Below are positions 36,547 to 46,879 of a stretch of 64,000 nt of DNA, piece by piece. Each line of letters opens with the position of its first letter. Position 1 is the stretch's first letter. The notes below the pieces were generated by a model, which was not told where the DNA came from, searched no databases, and was given only the letters and a program-made list of their open reading frames with translations. Origin of the DNA: Sciurus carolinensis (Eukaryota; Chordata; Mammalia; Rodentia; Sciuridae); contig NC_062216.1 in the NCBI RefSeq assembly GCF_902686445.1, positions 12,917,084 through 12,981,083 of the forward strand, read 5' to 3'. The position numbers and the translations under genes were made by a program.

Positions 36547-36684
36547 GATCAGTTCTTTTTATCCAACTCTAGAGCTATTTTTGAACATCTGTTACATTGC
36601 AATGGAGATAACATTATTTTCGATCAGTTCTTTTTATCCAACTCTAGAGCTATTTTTGAACATCTGTAACATTGCAATGGAGAT
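36547..36684 (+). repeat. Tandem duplication in provirus interior, 2 x 75 bp
   Basis: GATCAGTTCTTTTTATCCAA starts at 36547 and at 36622. The copies are almost identical up to GCAATGGAGATAA, suggesting a recent slippage or template-jump duplication. Confidence 0.95.
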
Positions 36685-39591
36685 AAATATTACAAGGCCT
36701 TTACTTTTGTGTTAAATATAAGCGTGCATAAAAATTAAAATTAAAAAAATGGATCCAAATACTTTTAATTCACATGATTTAAAAGGTTCAATTTAAATTG
36801 GGTAAACTAATAGAAGCAAAATGTCCTTAAAATTAACTCACAAGCCTCTAGGTGGTCAAACTCATTACACGTTGATGTTTATAAAATGTCTAATGTCAAT
36901 TTTTCTAGGACTTTTCTTCCACAGGAAAGAGACGGCAAATACTGTTGGTACACTTGTCTGATATCTTAGATTTTTTACACTTGTGTGATATCTTGGTTTT
37001 TTTACAATAAGATGAGTGAATTAGAGTCAACAGGTATGGGATTACTCAAATGTGTTTGTTAGAGACATCTGATATTAAATGTGTTCATATTTGCAAGGTA
37101 TACAAGCCTTTAAAGCAGAAAATTTATCAAGCTGCTATTCTCCAAATTAATTTTAAACTCATCATTTAATGTTCTATTATAGGACCTGTCATCAATAGGG
37201 TATATGTACACTGAAATAAAAGAAATTTAAGTATAAATGTATTTCTAAAAATTAGTGAGAGCCTGATTTGTTTGAAGGTTAATATCATGAAACATTAAAG
37301 CATTCTGTCACTTTGCCACACAAAAGGAAAGTTAAAAGCTCTCTCAGCCTTTCTTTGATTCATGTTTTAGATATAATGTTAAATTGTGTTAACTAATGTT
37401 CATATAGACTCAGGAGTCAATATATGTAAACTTCTTAAAATGATCAGCTCTGACATTGACCTCAGGCACATAGCTCTTGGGCAGGAAGGAATTCTTTTGC
37501 TAGATAACCAGTTGTTTCATCAGCTCCCTTCTCTGGTTCCTGCCCACCTTACAGTAACTTTGGATAGTGGACTTCCTTGAGAGCTACACGGAGCTCCTAA
37601 CATTGCACTTTGCAGCTCTGAAAAAAGTTATGTTAATGTCCTAGTCTCTGTAACTTTCCTGAAAACAAAGAATAATGCTTACATACTTATATAAAGATTG
37701 CTGTCATAACTCTTTAGATCTGCATTTCCATCAGAGAACAGAGCTCCAGCTAATCTCAGCTTAATCTTCAAAATCTGTGTTTATAAACCTTTATTTTCTA
37801 ATACTCCTTTGTCCCTCACTGAACTTGAGAATTTGGTCATGCTGGTCATGGCAAAAGAGGAAAAAATTAGCTTCAGGAAAAGCCCCACCTTACCTGAGAT
37901 AAGGCTCTGCCTCACAACCCTGCCGCACGTTAGAATGGCTCCAAAGTAAGCCAGACTTTAACTCATTTAATGTTGTGTTCAAAAGTTTGATGTTTGTTGT
38001 AAAGATTACTGTGATCTCAAACAGGGGATATAATAAATAACTCAGCCAAAATTCAAGATAGCTATTGTACAAACTGAATGTTTTAGTGTTGGTGATTCCA
38101 TTTTGTATTTCCTTGTAAATTCTAACTGTTGCCTGGTATTTTGCAGAAGTACACCGTAGATTAACTTGAAAAGCCATCACCTATAAGACAGATAATGTAG
38201 ACCAAGCAGGTAGATAACTGTAAAGTTATATACATTGAAGTTAAAGCCCAGTACTCTTACTTTAAGACTGGTGAGACTGGTTTGCTTGATGGTTAAGATC
38301 AAACTTAGAGATTGAGATTAAATACAGAGGTCAAGAAAAGTCCATATTTGGGTCTTGCCCTCAAAGTCAGTCTGAACCCAGGGAACAAGAGGACTTCTCT
38401 AAGGAGCTTTGCAACTCTGGGTCACACAACCTCCTGATCAGGGAGATTGATGAAGTCACTAGAGAATGAAAAGCCATTCAGTGCACCTGCTGCAGAGGAG
38501 GGTCATGGAAAAAGGGAGACACCCCTAATACTTCCAAGGGGAGCCACCTCATCGAGGAGATCCTGCCTAATGGACAGCACTAAAGCTAAGGCTCTCAAGT
38601 TCTCTATGAGTGACCCCTGTGGGAACTCAGCTGATGCTTTAACAGACAGGAACAGGTCAGTTTGACCAGCTTGATCTTGAACACCTAGCAAAACAGTTAA
38701 AACCAAAATATAGCCATTCTTGGGCATTTAAAAGAAATAATAGTTAAATGTAACTTACACTTGTGTTAGCCCACTAGAATAAAGACTAAAAGCTACAAAA
38801 GAGAGATTCTTAGGCAAATGTGCCTGATAACTATCAAGAGAAACTGCCAGAGTCAGAAGTTTTAGTCAGTTTAAGGCCTACAGACACAGGTAGGCTTAAT
38901 CTATGTTTGCTTGTATCTCTACTAAATGTTGTGTTTACATTCCTGATAACCTAGACAATATTAAAGTTCCCAGATAAAGGCCTTGTCCTCTCCAGCCTTT
39001 TCTAGGTCTTGTTATGGGAACAATTTCTCAGTTCTTCCACCCCCTGGTGAGGAATTATTGAGTTCTGTCATCTTTATGACATTCATTGGCATGTTCCAGA
39101 TTCTGCAACATTTATATTGTATCAATCTCATTTCAGTACTCATGTCTTTTTGTTCTTCTCTCATAGAAGCACCCATCCCCAGATGCCTTTACAACCTGCT
39201 CTTCCCAGCCAGACTTCTATCATGGACCCCTCGATTGACCCGATTTCTAAAAAGGGAACTCCAAACTGCTTGCCCCATGCTGCCCGCTTCCAGCTCAAAG
39301 AAGCCAGATCGGTTATCATCCCTTTCCCTGTGAAGGAGTGAAGGAGTTCCTAGAATTAGAGGGGTAAATGAAGTCAGAATTGGGGACAGGCAGTTAGTGT
39401 AGAAATTGGGGATCAGTTAAATTGAGGAAATGAAGTCCATGAAAACCATCTGCCTCTGGAAGTCTGGAAGATGAACACTGCCCCTAGGAGAATGGACGTT
39501 TTATATCTCACCTGCAAAACCAGCCCTAGTCACTTAGGCAAGAAGGAGAGATAAGGCGGGAAAGAACTGGAGAACAAAAGATTTTCTTATA

Positions 39592-39609
39592 AAAACTGAA
39601 ACGGGGGAA
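39592..39609 (+). promoter_or_regulatory. Purine-rich tract before 3' LTR (plus-strand primer)
   Basis: AAAACTGAAACGGGGGAA is nearly all purine and immediately precedes the 3' LTR TG, as expected of a polypurine tract. Confidence 0.85.
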
Positions 39610-39996
39610 TGTAATGTACAAAGCTGCTCTCCCTGCCCTTTCCGGTGCAGCCATTTTCCCAACCTCCCAACTACTTGTCAGTCTGTGAACATCCTAGGTA
39701 GCTATTGGTTCATCAGTCAACTTGCAAGTATCCTTCTCCATTATTGGTCCCCTGTTAGCCCGGTGGGATTCTTAAAGATAGCTTCACCGCCATCTTTTTC
39801 TCTTGCTTTTCTCTCCCCCTGACTCACTTTCTTTCTCCTCCTTGCTTTCCACTCTCTCTCTAGCACATGTCCTTTCTCTTTCCCTTTTTTTTCATCTCAT
39901 TTTCTCTCTTACCCTGCAGGGAGACACTTTGTTTGCTTAATAAACTCCCTTATGTGATTTCCCGTGTCCAGTGTAGTTTTCGTGGAATCCCTTACA
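39610..39996 (+). repeat. Provirus 3' LTR (387 bp)
   Basis: It starts TGTAATGTACAAAGCTGC and ends GAATCCCTTACA, with AATAAA at 39939-39944. It lacks the 51-bp duplication of the 5' LTR, as does the solo LTR at 33507, so this length is the ancestral one. Confidence 0.93.
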
Positions 39997-40150
39997 ATTG
40001 TACTTTTTGTCCTTAGTTCTCTCTCTCTGTCTCACCCCTCCCCGACACATTTTAATTCTTTTCTCATTTTCTTTTCTAACCTGTGTATGCTATAGGTATT
40101 TCCTTTGTGGTTATCAGAGGTATTTTGATGTAAGAATTAAAATATTTGCC

Positions 40151-40532
40151 TACTCTTAAGTAGCCAGCACAAGGATTCTGACCCTGGATGTTTGGAGGTT
40201 GTTTCCTCACACACCAAGCAATCTGTTACACAGATCTTCCAGGGGACACCAGCTGAACTTCTTCTATTCGATTCCATTCTGGCATTATCTATCTGGAGGT
40301 GATATATCCTCCTGGTTGAGGGCTCAATACCACAGACTGACCTCTTATTGAAGCCTGGCTTTCTTTACTGCTTCTAGTAAAATATGAGAGGAGAGAGATG
40401 AATCAAAGAAGAAGTAGTTGAGCCAATTGGAACCAGAATTCAAAGATTTAGCAAATTCTCAGCCTATACATATTGCAAAAACAGAGAAAGCATGTTTGGG
40501 AAAGAACATGAAGGGTATAGTCGTGATACCGC
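40151..40532. other. Unassigned, LTR-like sequence
   Basis: AAGATCTGTGTAACAGATTG (as read on the minus strand) and neighbouring text look like a degraded old LTR, but I cannot name it. The stretch flanks the minus-strand ERV end to its right. Confidence 0.35.
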
Positions 40533-41062
40533 TGTTTACTGGTGACGAGTTCTGCTCCCTCTAATGTTGAAGTCTGAACACTAGAGAAGCAGCCAAGGCA
40601 AGCATATTAAGAAGGTTATATGTAAAAGTAATAATATAGGCTTCTCCTGGGAGGGAGAAGGGGTCCACGGCTGATGTTCTAAAGTCCCCAGAAGTAAATG
40701 CACCCTACATCTTTTATAGGTTAAGGTCTCTTTTGTTCTCCAGTTCTCTTTGCCCCCTTATCTCACCTTCCTGCCTATTGACTAGGCCAGGTTTTGCATA
40801 AAGTGAGAAGTGATGGGCAGGGGGACGGCCAAGGTGATTCAGAAAGGTAAGGGCCCAGGGGGCATTAATTAGCAGCTCCATGCTTGCAGTCCTTGATAAA
40901 GGCAGGTAAATTTGGTAATCAATGAGCTCTGGAGATCCTTGACATACCATTCTTCCAGGGGCAGTCTCCAACTTCCAGAGGCAGATGGCTTTCATGGCCT
41001 TTATTTCCTCGATTTGACCCGATCCCCTATTTCTACACTAACTGCCTGTCCTTAATGCTGGC
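40533..41062 (-). mobile_element. 3' end of a related ERV: short LTR plus interior, minus strand
   Basis: On the minus strand, the interior from 41062 down matches the provirus interior at about 39380-39575 (GGACAGGCAGTTAGTGTAGA, CCATCTGCCTCTGGAAGT, AACTGGAGAACAAAAGA). It then meets a different LTR that begins TGTAGGGTGC at 40711 and ends CACCAGTAAACA at 40533, only about 180 bp long. The 93-codon minus frame 40995-40714 lies in the shared interior and has no identified product. The LTR limits are inferred from TG...CA and are tentative. Confidence 0.6.
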
Positions 41063-41308
41063 TTCAGCAGGACAATGACTCCATCAAGATCGCAAAGACT
41101 AGACATGGGATTATAGCAGCTGAGAAACTCCAATCTTGTCCACTAGGAACAGAAATTGTGGGAAATAAAGGAAGCCTTTTGGACTTCTGTGTGGGACAAT
41201 GGAGCTATCTGTGAGTGTGCTTTATCCACCAAGGAAAGGGAGGAATGATACCTGAGCTTTGGAAATCAGGAGGGCTGCCATGTCCATCACAGGTCCCTGG
41301 AGAGCAGG

Positions 41309-41327
41309 ATAGATAGATAGATAGTAA
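41309..41327. repeat. (GATA)n short tandem repeat
   Basis: About four and a half GATA units are present. Confidence 0.9.
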
Positions 41328-41334
41328 AACAGGC

Positions 41335-42480
41335 AGACAGTTAAAGAACCCATACCCCAAAAGAGGCATCTCTAAGTGAACAGGCTACTCCATGAAATTA
41401 AGCTGTAGAAATGTTCCAAATATTCTGGCCTACTGCTTTGTCCTGGGTGTTGAGAGAAGGCAGTGGTTCAGACCTGAGTGAAAGCTACAGACTCGAAGGC
41501 TAATCAATCAGAATGTTTCAGACCAAACCAATAGCCTGAACCCATTCCCCATACTGGCTGTGTTGAGAACAGGGTGGTATCTGTGCTGCTAACTGTCTCA
41601 ATCACCCAGATGCAGGCAATACAGGACAAACAGGACTGCTGGGCCCCTGTGCTTACCAAGGTTGTTAAGAGATATTTGTCCGAGGAATGTGCGGTGGCCT
41701 GGAGACCTTATCTGTCAAGGACGGGGGGCTTAGCCCCGACTCATCTCCTGCATAGTTCACCCCTTCCCTCCTCCCTTCTTCCACTAGGACCGTTCAGTTC
41801 TGGCGGGACCCAATGAGAATCAAATAGATTGGCAGGACCCAACCAGAGGAGGACTAATGTTTAGCTGTTTAAATGTTAACCAATTAAAAGAACACTGTAA
41901 AACTGCTTGCCTTTCATTATAAAAACCCTGCTAAATGAGGGCTCGGGGGCTCTTAGTGTCACCGGTTTTCGAGGGCGCGGAGGACCAGGCTCGAGCTTGC
42001 TAATAAATGACTCTTTGTTGCTTGCATTGATCGTGGTCTCTGGTGGTCTTTGTGGGGTCTCGAGCCTTTGGGCACAACAGTTGAGCCTAGGTTTTGATCA
42101 CTAGCCTTGGTCAATACCTATTTCACATAGATTTTGACCAATAACCTTAACCTGGTAGCTATGTTAACCCCTAGACTAGCACAACTAAATGTTAATCTGC
42201 TCTCAGGTCCCCTCTCACCCACAATGAGTTCTGATTTTCTTCTAACTTAATTAAATCCCACTCCTTTCACTGTCCATGGATTTCATTCTTCAGATTTGTG
42301 AGACAAGAACCCGGAAAGAAATTGGCAGCGAGTTGCTAGGAACTGCTGCAATACTGGGAGGCATAGGCCACCACTGAGAGCTGCAGTGCTCCTCTCCACA
42401 GTAGTGGAGAAGAATTTGGCATTGCTAGGTGCGGTCCTTAGAGCTGATGCTGGCAGGCATCCCCCTGCTGTGAGAACTGT
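41335..42480 (+). mobile_element. Old LTR, plus strand, split by a younger LTR
   Basis: The left part (41335-41560) and right part (42080-42480) together match the reversed copy at 46880-47480. Shared landmarks are AAAGAACCC, CTGTAGAAATGTTCCAAA, CCAAACCAATAGCCT, then after the interruption GGTAGCTATGTTAACCCC, TAGACTAGCACA and the polyadenylation-site region near TTAAATCCCACTCC. The antisense 154-codon frame 42747-42283 reads through the LTR 3' part and beyond, and is not a gene. Confidence 0.7.
41561..42079 (+). mobile_element. Solo LTR (class I-like) nested in the older LTR, plus strand
   Basis: It starts TGTTGAGAACAGGG and ends GGGCACAACA. Promoter parts are in order: AACCAATTAAAAG (CCAAT-like) near 41878, TATAAAAA at 41918-41925, AATAAA at 42002-42007, and a GT-rich U5 (GTGGTCTCTGGTGGTCTTTG). 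The flanks GCTG and GTTG match at three of four bases, a plausible aged 4-bp duplication. The layout resembles gammaretroviral LTRs. No interior is present. The 80-codon frame 41574-41816 lies in U3 and is not coding. Confidence 0.85.
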
Positions 42481-43019
42481 GGATACTAAAATGGGCTTCT
42501 TCGACTGCAGAGGTCTGGAACTTATGCAGACCCTACCTGCTGGCAGAAGCAGAGAATCTGGTTTTGTCTGAAAATGTGGTTTCAAGGCTGTTTCATCCTT
42601 GGCTTCAAAGTTTTGGGCATCTTCCTTGGTTTTAATTGCCCTTGCCCCATGCCTCAGGAGCTGGGTCACTGCAAAGAGCTGCAGGGACCAACCGAACCTC
42701 CACATAGAGCTTTGTGTGTGGGAGCACTGACCAAGATCGAGGATCACAGGGTGACACTATTGGCCCAGTGGACCTGGAGAGCAGAGGACTGAGCCAAAGG
42801 GGATCATCCTTGACCTCAAGATCTGATGGAATTCATTTGCAAGCATTTGGACTTGCTCAGTATCTATGACTGCTCTCTTCTTTCTGATTTCTCTTTTCTG
42901 GAATGGAAATGTCTGTCCCATGCCTGTCCCACCACTGTATTTTGGAAGAACACAACTTATTTGCTTTCACATGTTCACAGCTGTAAAGGAATTTTGAATC
43001 ATACTTCAAAGATTGTGAA
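42481..43019. other. Unassigned, possibly ERV-derived sequence
   Basis: GGAATTCATTTGCAAGCATT and CTTGACCTCAAGATCTGATG have the feel of degraded MaLR or ERV interior, but I cannot place them firmly. Short frames on both strands have no domain. Confidence 0.35.
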
Positions 43020-45830
43020 GGGATATTGAATTTTATCAAAAGTTTTTCTTCATTTAACAAGATGATCATATGGGTTTTCTCCTTTATTCTGTTAGTGTGG
43101 TGCATCACATTTTTTGATTTGTGTATGATAACCATTCTTGCAGCCAAGGAATAAATCCCACTTAACCATGGTGTATGATCCTTTTAAAGTGCTGTTGAAT
43201 TCAGTTTGATAGTATTTTGTGGAAGATTTGGCATCTGTGTTCATTAGAGTCATTGGCCTGTAATTGTGCTTGTAGTATCCCTATGTGACTTTGGAATTAG
43301 GATGATGCTGGCCTTGTAAAAGGAATGTGGAAGTGTTACCAGTCTGAGGCATTCCTGGGAAGGGGGACCTTGATTCAGGAAAGGTGGCATCCTTGGCATG
43401 CGTGACGGAAAAGAATTTCAGCATGGGACAGTCAGAGGCACAAACAAAGGTTTATTTAGGAAAGTGGAGACACATTCAAGGAAGACTATGGGCTATCTTG
43501 ACATGAGAAACTTTTGGGGCAAAGCAAAAAAAAAAAAAAAAAAACATATACAATGGAGAATATGGGCCATCTGCAGAGAGAGAGAGAGAGAGCAATCCTA
43601 ACCCATTGGTGTGGGGTATTCATATTTATAGAGGGGTGGTTGCTAGCGGTTAGACTAGAGGTGGAGTCAGGGTGGATTTTCCCTGCACTGGCACATGACC
43701 CTTATGTTACTTTTTCAGGCAAAAGCATGGGTCAAGGGTAGAAACCAAGGTCAAGGGCTAAGGACTTGGGATGGGTTGCTCAGGAACGCTTGTTTTGTGT
43801 CTCAGAGGTTCTTGGTCATTTCCTGCATTTCAGTTGTTCCTGGGAGCTTTTCCTTTGAGCCAGAATATCTTTCCTTTTCTATGTCCCCAAATTTTGGAGT
43901 TTTTGGAAGAGTTTTTGGAAGAGTTTGAAGAGCATTGGTCTTAATTCTTTATGTATTTGGGATAATTCCACCACGAGGTCATCAGGTCTTGGGCTTTTCT
44001 TTGTTGGGAGATTTTGGATTACTGATTCAATCTCCTTACTTGCTATTGGTCTGGTCAGATTTTCTAGTTCTTTTGATTCAGTCTTGGTCAGCTATGTTTC
44101 CAGGAGTTGACCCGTCTCTTCTAGTTAGACAGTCGGTTGCTGTACAGTTGTTCATAGTGGTCTTTTTTGTTCCTTGACATTTCAGTGGCCTTCTTTTTGA
44201 TTTGTAATTTTATATATTTCAGCTCTCACTCTTTTTTTCCTTAGTTAATCTAGCTAAAGTTCACCAATTTTATTTCTTAAAAAAACAAAAAAACAAACCA
44301 ACCCTTAATTTTGCCCATCTTTTCTTTTATATTTCTAGACTCTGATTTATTTCTGCTCTAAACTTCTTTATTTCCTTCCTTTGGCAATCTTCCTTTGGTT
44401 CAGTTTGTTTTTTTCTTTCTAGTTCTTAAGGAGTGAAGTTGGTTGTTCATTGGACATACTTTTTTTTCTTAATGTAGGCATTGCTTGCTTTTAATTTTTC
44501 GTTTTAAACCTTTGCTGAATTCCAAATTTTAGTAGGTCGTATTTCCACTTCTGTTTCAAGATATTTTTTTAAAGTTTGATATATTATTTTCTCATTGTTG
44601 TCCAGGAGTGTGCTATTTAATTTCCAAATATTTGTGGATTTTCTAAAATTCCTTTCAAGATTTAGGAAGTTTTCAACTAGTATTTCTTTCAATACATAAT
44701 CTTTCTTCTTTCTCTCTCTTCTGCTCTATAACTTCCATAATTCATATATTCAAATACTTAATGGTATACCAAAGGTATTTTATACTTTCTTCAATTTTCC
44801 TTTTTTGTTCCTCTAATTATTTACTTTCAAATGACTTGTCTTCAAGTTTGCTAATTCTTTCATCTGCAAGATCAAATCTGCTGTTGAAACTTTCTTGAAT
44901 TTTTTCAGTTCTATCAATGTATTCTGTAGCTCCAGGACTTCTTTTTTTTATGGTTTCTATTTCTTTTTTTAATCTTCTAAGTATGTTCAGTCATTGTTTT
45001 CTTAATTTCATTTAGTTATCTGTGTTTCCTTGCATCTCATTGAGCTTTTAAATTTTCCTTAAGATTATTTAAAAATTGGGGGAACCATATGTAGATATCC
45101 ATCTTTTGGGGATCATTAGTTTCCTCTGCTGGCATCATATTTACCTACTGTGTTTCCCCACGGGTCTCTGGGAAGGCAGGACAGTTGAGAGGGTCTGGAG
45201 TACTAGTCTATTTCAAGGTCCACAGTGAGGAGGTCAGTAGACCTGCCCGTGGTGGTGCTTACGGGTGTGGCTCCCTCTGGGTTCCTGTATGGACAAGACT
45301 GCTTTCAAAATGCAACCGAGAGGGATGAGAGCTGAGTTTCAGGGCCATTTCAGGATCTGCTGCAGGACTAAGGTCTGTAAGCACATCCTGGGAATTCAGA
45401 CTGGTGTGTTTCCTACTGGGTTCCTGTGTGGGCAGAACTGGTCTCAGACCACAGCCGAGAGGGTCTGAAACCAATATTAGGGCTGTTCAGGGTCCACAGA
45501 AGGAGTCATGGTTGCCATGTCTGTCAACTGAGGAACCAGTGTGGGTGACCCATCCCAGGTCCGTGGATTGTTGATTTTGTTAGCAGGACAATGGTCAAAC
45601 AGGACTGTAACCAGTGCACAGTGCCATGGGGCCATTTCTAGATCTGGAGATGGGACCATGGGCAGAAAAGCTGGCATGTTGCTGCATATCTGCCTTTTCA
45701 AAATGGCTTTCCTAGGTCTTAGGCTCCACCAGGGCTTCACAACCATATTCCTGAATCCTAGGCTCCCATAAAGGTGCATTTGTCCACTGATGGCCACAAA
45801 ACTATTGCTTCTGAGGGGGTGACCTCCCAG
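43020..45830 (-). mobile_element. Old L1, minus strand, from ORF2 to the 5' region, interrupted by an LTR
   Basis: ORF2 text in reverse runs from 43020 (ATTTTATCAAAAGTTTTTC, AAGGAATAAATCCCACTTAA) to 43333 and resumes at about 43900 (GAAGAGTTTGAAGAGCATTG, ATTCCACCACGAGGTCATCA, CAGGTCTTGGGCTTTTC) to 44700. From 44700 to 45170 it resembles reversed ORF1/5' sequence. The final 45170-45830 is GC-richer and contains two diverged units about 139 bp apart sharing CTGGGTTCCTGT and CCGAGAGGG, probably 5'UTR. A part of ORF2 seems deleted near 44680. Confidence 0.72.
43334..43900 (-). mobile_element. LTR inserted in the old L1, minus strand
   Basis: Reversed landmarks are TGTTACCAGTC at the left (LTR 3' end), TTTATT at 43451-43456 (AATAAA reversed), an A run at 43526-43544, and TATTTATA at 43623-43630 (TATA box reversed), in the order expected of a minus-strand LTR. 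The exact outer ends are uncertain because L1 text GGAAGTGTT and GGAAGAGTTT blends at both edges. The frames at 43398-43741 cross this LTR and its simple repeats and are not genes. Confidence 0.72.
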
Positions 45831-45864
45831 TCTGCCCCTTTTCTTAAGTTGCTCCTCTATAAAG

Positions 45865-46003
45865 AATACTTATTTTAAAAAAATATTTTTTAGTTGTCAA
45901 TGGACCTTTATTTTACTTATTTTTTTGTGGTGCTAAGAATCAAACCCAGTACCTTGCACATGCTAGGCAAGCACTCTACTACTGAGCTACAACCCCTGCC
46001 TGG
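45865..46003 (-). mobile_element. ID-related SINE, minus strand
   Basis: TTTTTAGTTGTCAATGGACC, then TGTGGTGCTAAGAATCAAAC, CTAGGCAAGCACTCTACTAC and TGAGCTACAACCCCTGCC form the reversed ID-derived SINE with the extended 3' part. It is close kin to the copy at 32285. Confidence 0.9.
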
Positions 46004-46770
46004 AAGAAGAACAATTTTTAAGCTCTTCAGAAGTACTTACTTATATTAATAAGATTGATAAAGCCTCATTCTAATGCATTAATGTAGAATATTCTGCCAA
46101 GTGGCACTTTGTTAGTATAATGCTTAGCAAAGTTACACAGCCTAAATGGGAATAAGAAAAAGAAACGATTAAATGTTTAAATACTACTTTGTACAAATTC
46201 TTTTTCAATGTTTTAATTTGTGAATTTCTTGACTAATGATGATCATATACTTTTTTTGATTATTAAGGATTAATTTTATTGTGTACATATATTTCCATAA
46301 ACTCTACACTGCTCAGTTTTGATTATTGTTGACGTGTGTATGTAGTTTTACGAACTTTTGTTTACATGCTATTAAATCTTAATTTTACAAACATTAAGGT
46401 ATGGAATCTTCTGTGGACTTATTTTTTATCAGTTCACATTGCATTCCTGAGGTTCAATAGTATTGTTGACTCTACCTATAATTCATATGAGAATATTATA
46501 TTATGTACTCATTTTTTCCCTTCTGTTGATAAGAATGTGTGTGGCTTCCTAGTTTCACTATTATAAACAGTAGCATAATGAAAGTTTTGACTGTTGACTG
46601 TCTCCTATTGCTCATGAGCAAGAATTGGGTTTATAGATAAGAGTGGAATTGCCGGGACATATCATTTCCACATATTCTGTTTTATAATATGACAAAATGG
46701 CCTTCCCTAAAATGTTGATTAATTTAATAGCAATAGTCTTGCCTCAACTTAGTGAAACTGGAGTTAGAGA
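46004..46770 (-). mobile_element. Probable old L1 3' region, minus strand
   Basis: AGTGGAATTGCCGGGACATA and ACAAAATGGCCTTCCCTAAA resemble the reversed L1 ORF2 C-terminus. L1-like text resumes at 47540, so the LTR at 46880 probably split it. Confidence 0.5.
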
Positions 46771-46879
46771 CAAAACCATTCTCTCTGACTTGCTTCTGTA
46801 ATTGCTGGTGGGGTTACAGCCCCCTGCAGCAAAGGCAGCTCTTCTCAGGAAGAGGTGTCCACTGGTGTTACCCACTGAT

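Larger units (their letters stand above)
35049..39591 (+). other. Provirus interior without intact retroviral genes
   Basis: The leader and the region up to about 36100 are GC-richer and contain a 142-bp tandem duplication. A proline/serine-coding stretch near 35940-36060 could be relict gag, but this is not proven. From 36200 to 38400 the sequence is AT-rich with stops in every frame. The segment 39380-39500 resembles the 3' interior of a second ERV at 40712-41060. I could not place any protease, polymerase or envelope motif. The small plus-strand frames at 38447-38665 and 38983-39341 are unassigned. Confidence 0.7.
34587..40001 (+). mobile_element. Complete, coding-deficient endogenous provirus, tRNA-His primed
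   Basis: The parts in order are target duplication ATTGT (34587-34591), 5' LTR, one-base spacer, primer binding site, 4.6-kb interior, purine-rich tract, 3' LTR and target duplication ATTGT (39997-40001). The exact duplication and matched TG...CA ends show one integration event into old L1 sequence. The tRNA-His primer and 5-bp duplication recall the HERV-H/RTVL-H group, though the family is not proven. The longest frames (156 codons, 35326-35796) show no retroviral domain, and I see no protease, RT or integrase motif. The two LTRs differ at roughly two dozen of about 350 aligned positions by eye, so the insertion is not recent. Confidence 0.92.
29190..40150 (-). mobile_element. Old L1, minus strand, split by at least five later insertions
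   Basis: Recognisable L1 blocks run 3' to 5' from left to right. They are the 3'UTR at 29190-29413 and 29785-30000, ORF2 at 30000-32284 and 32406-32695, and then ORF2 further upstream at 33237-33506, 33897-34586 and 40002-40150. A minus-strand frame at 31631-31407 retains [20 protein letters not shown], the conserved segment before the RT box. Each gap is filled by a separately annotated element, and L1 text resumes on the far side. No long frame survives, which fits an old family. Confidence 0.82.

Noticed and set aside
41335..42480. Possibility that this is a full provirus with LTRs at each side of 41561-42079
   Set aside because: The two flanks are complementary pieces of one older LTR (confirmed by the inverted sibling at 46880-47480), not two copies of the same LTR.
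42283..42747. 154-codon minus-strand open frame
   Set aside because: Its 3' part reads antisense through the U5 region of the plus-strand LTR at 41335-42480, the rest is unassigned ERV-like sequence, and no protein domain is recognisable.
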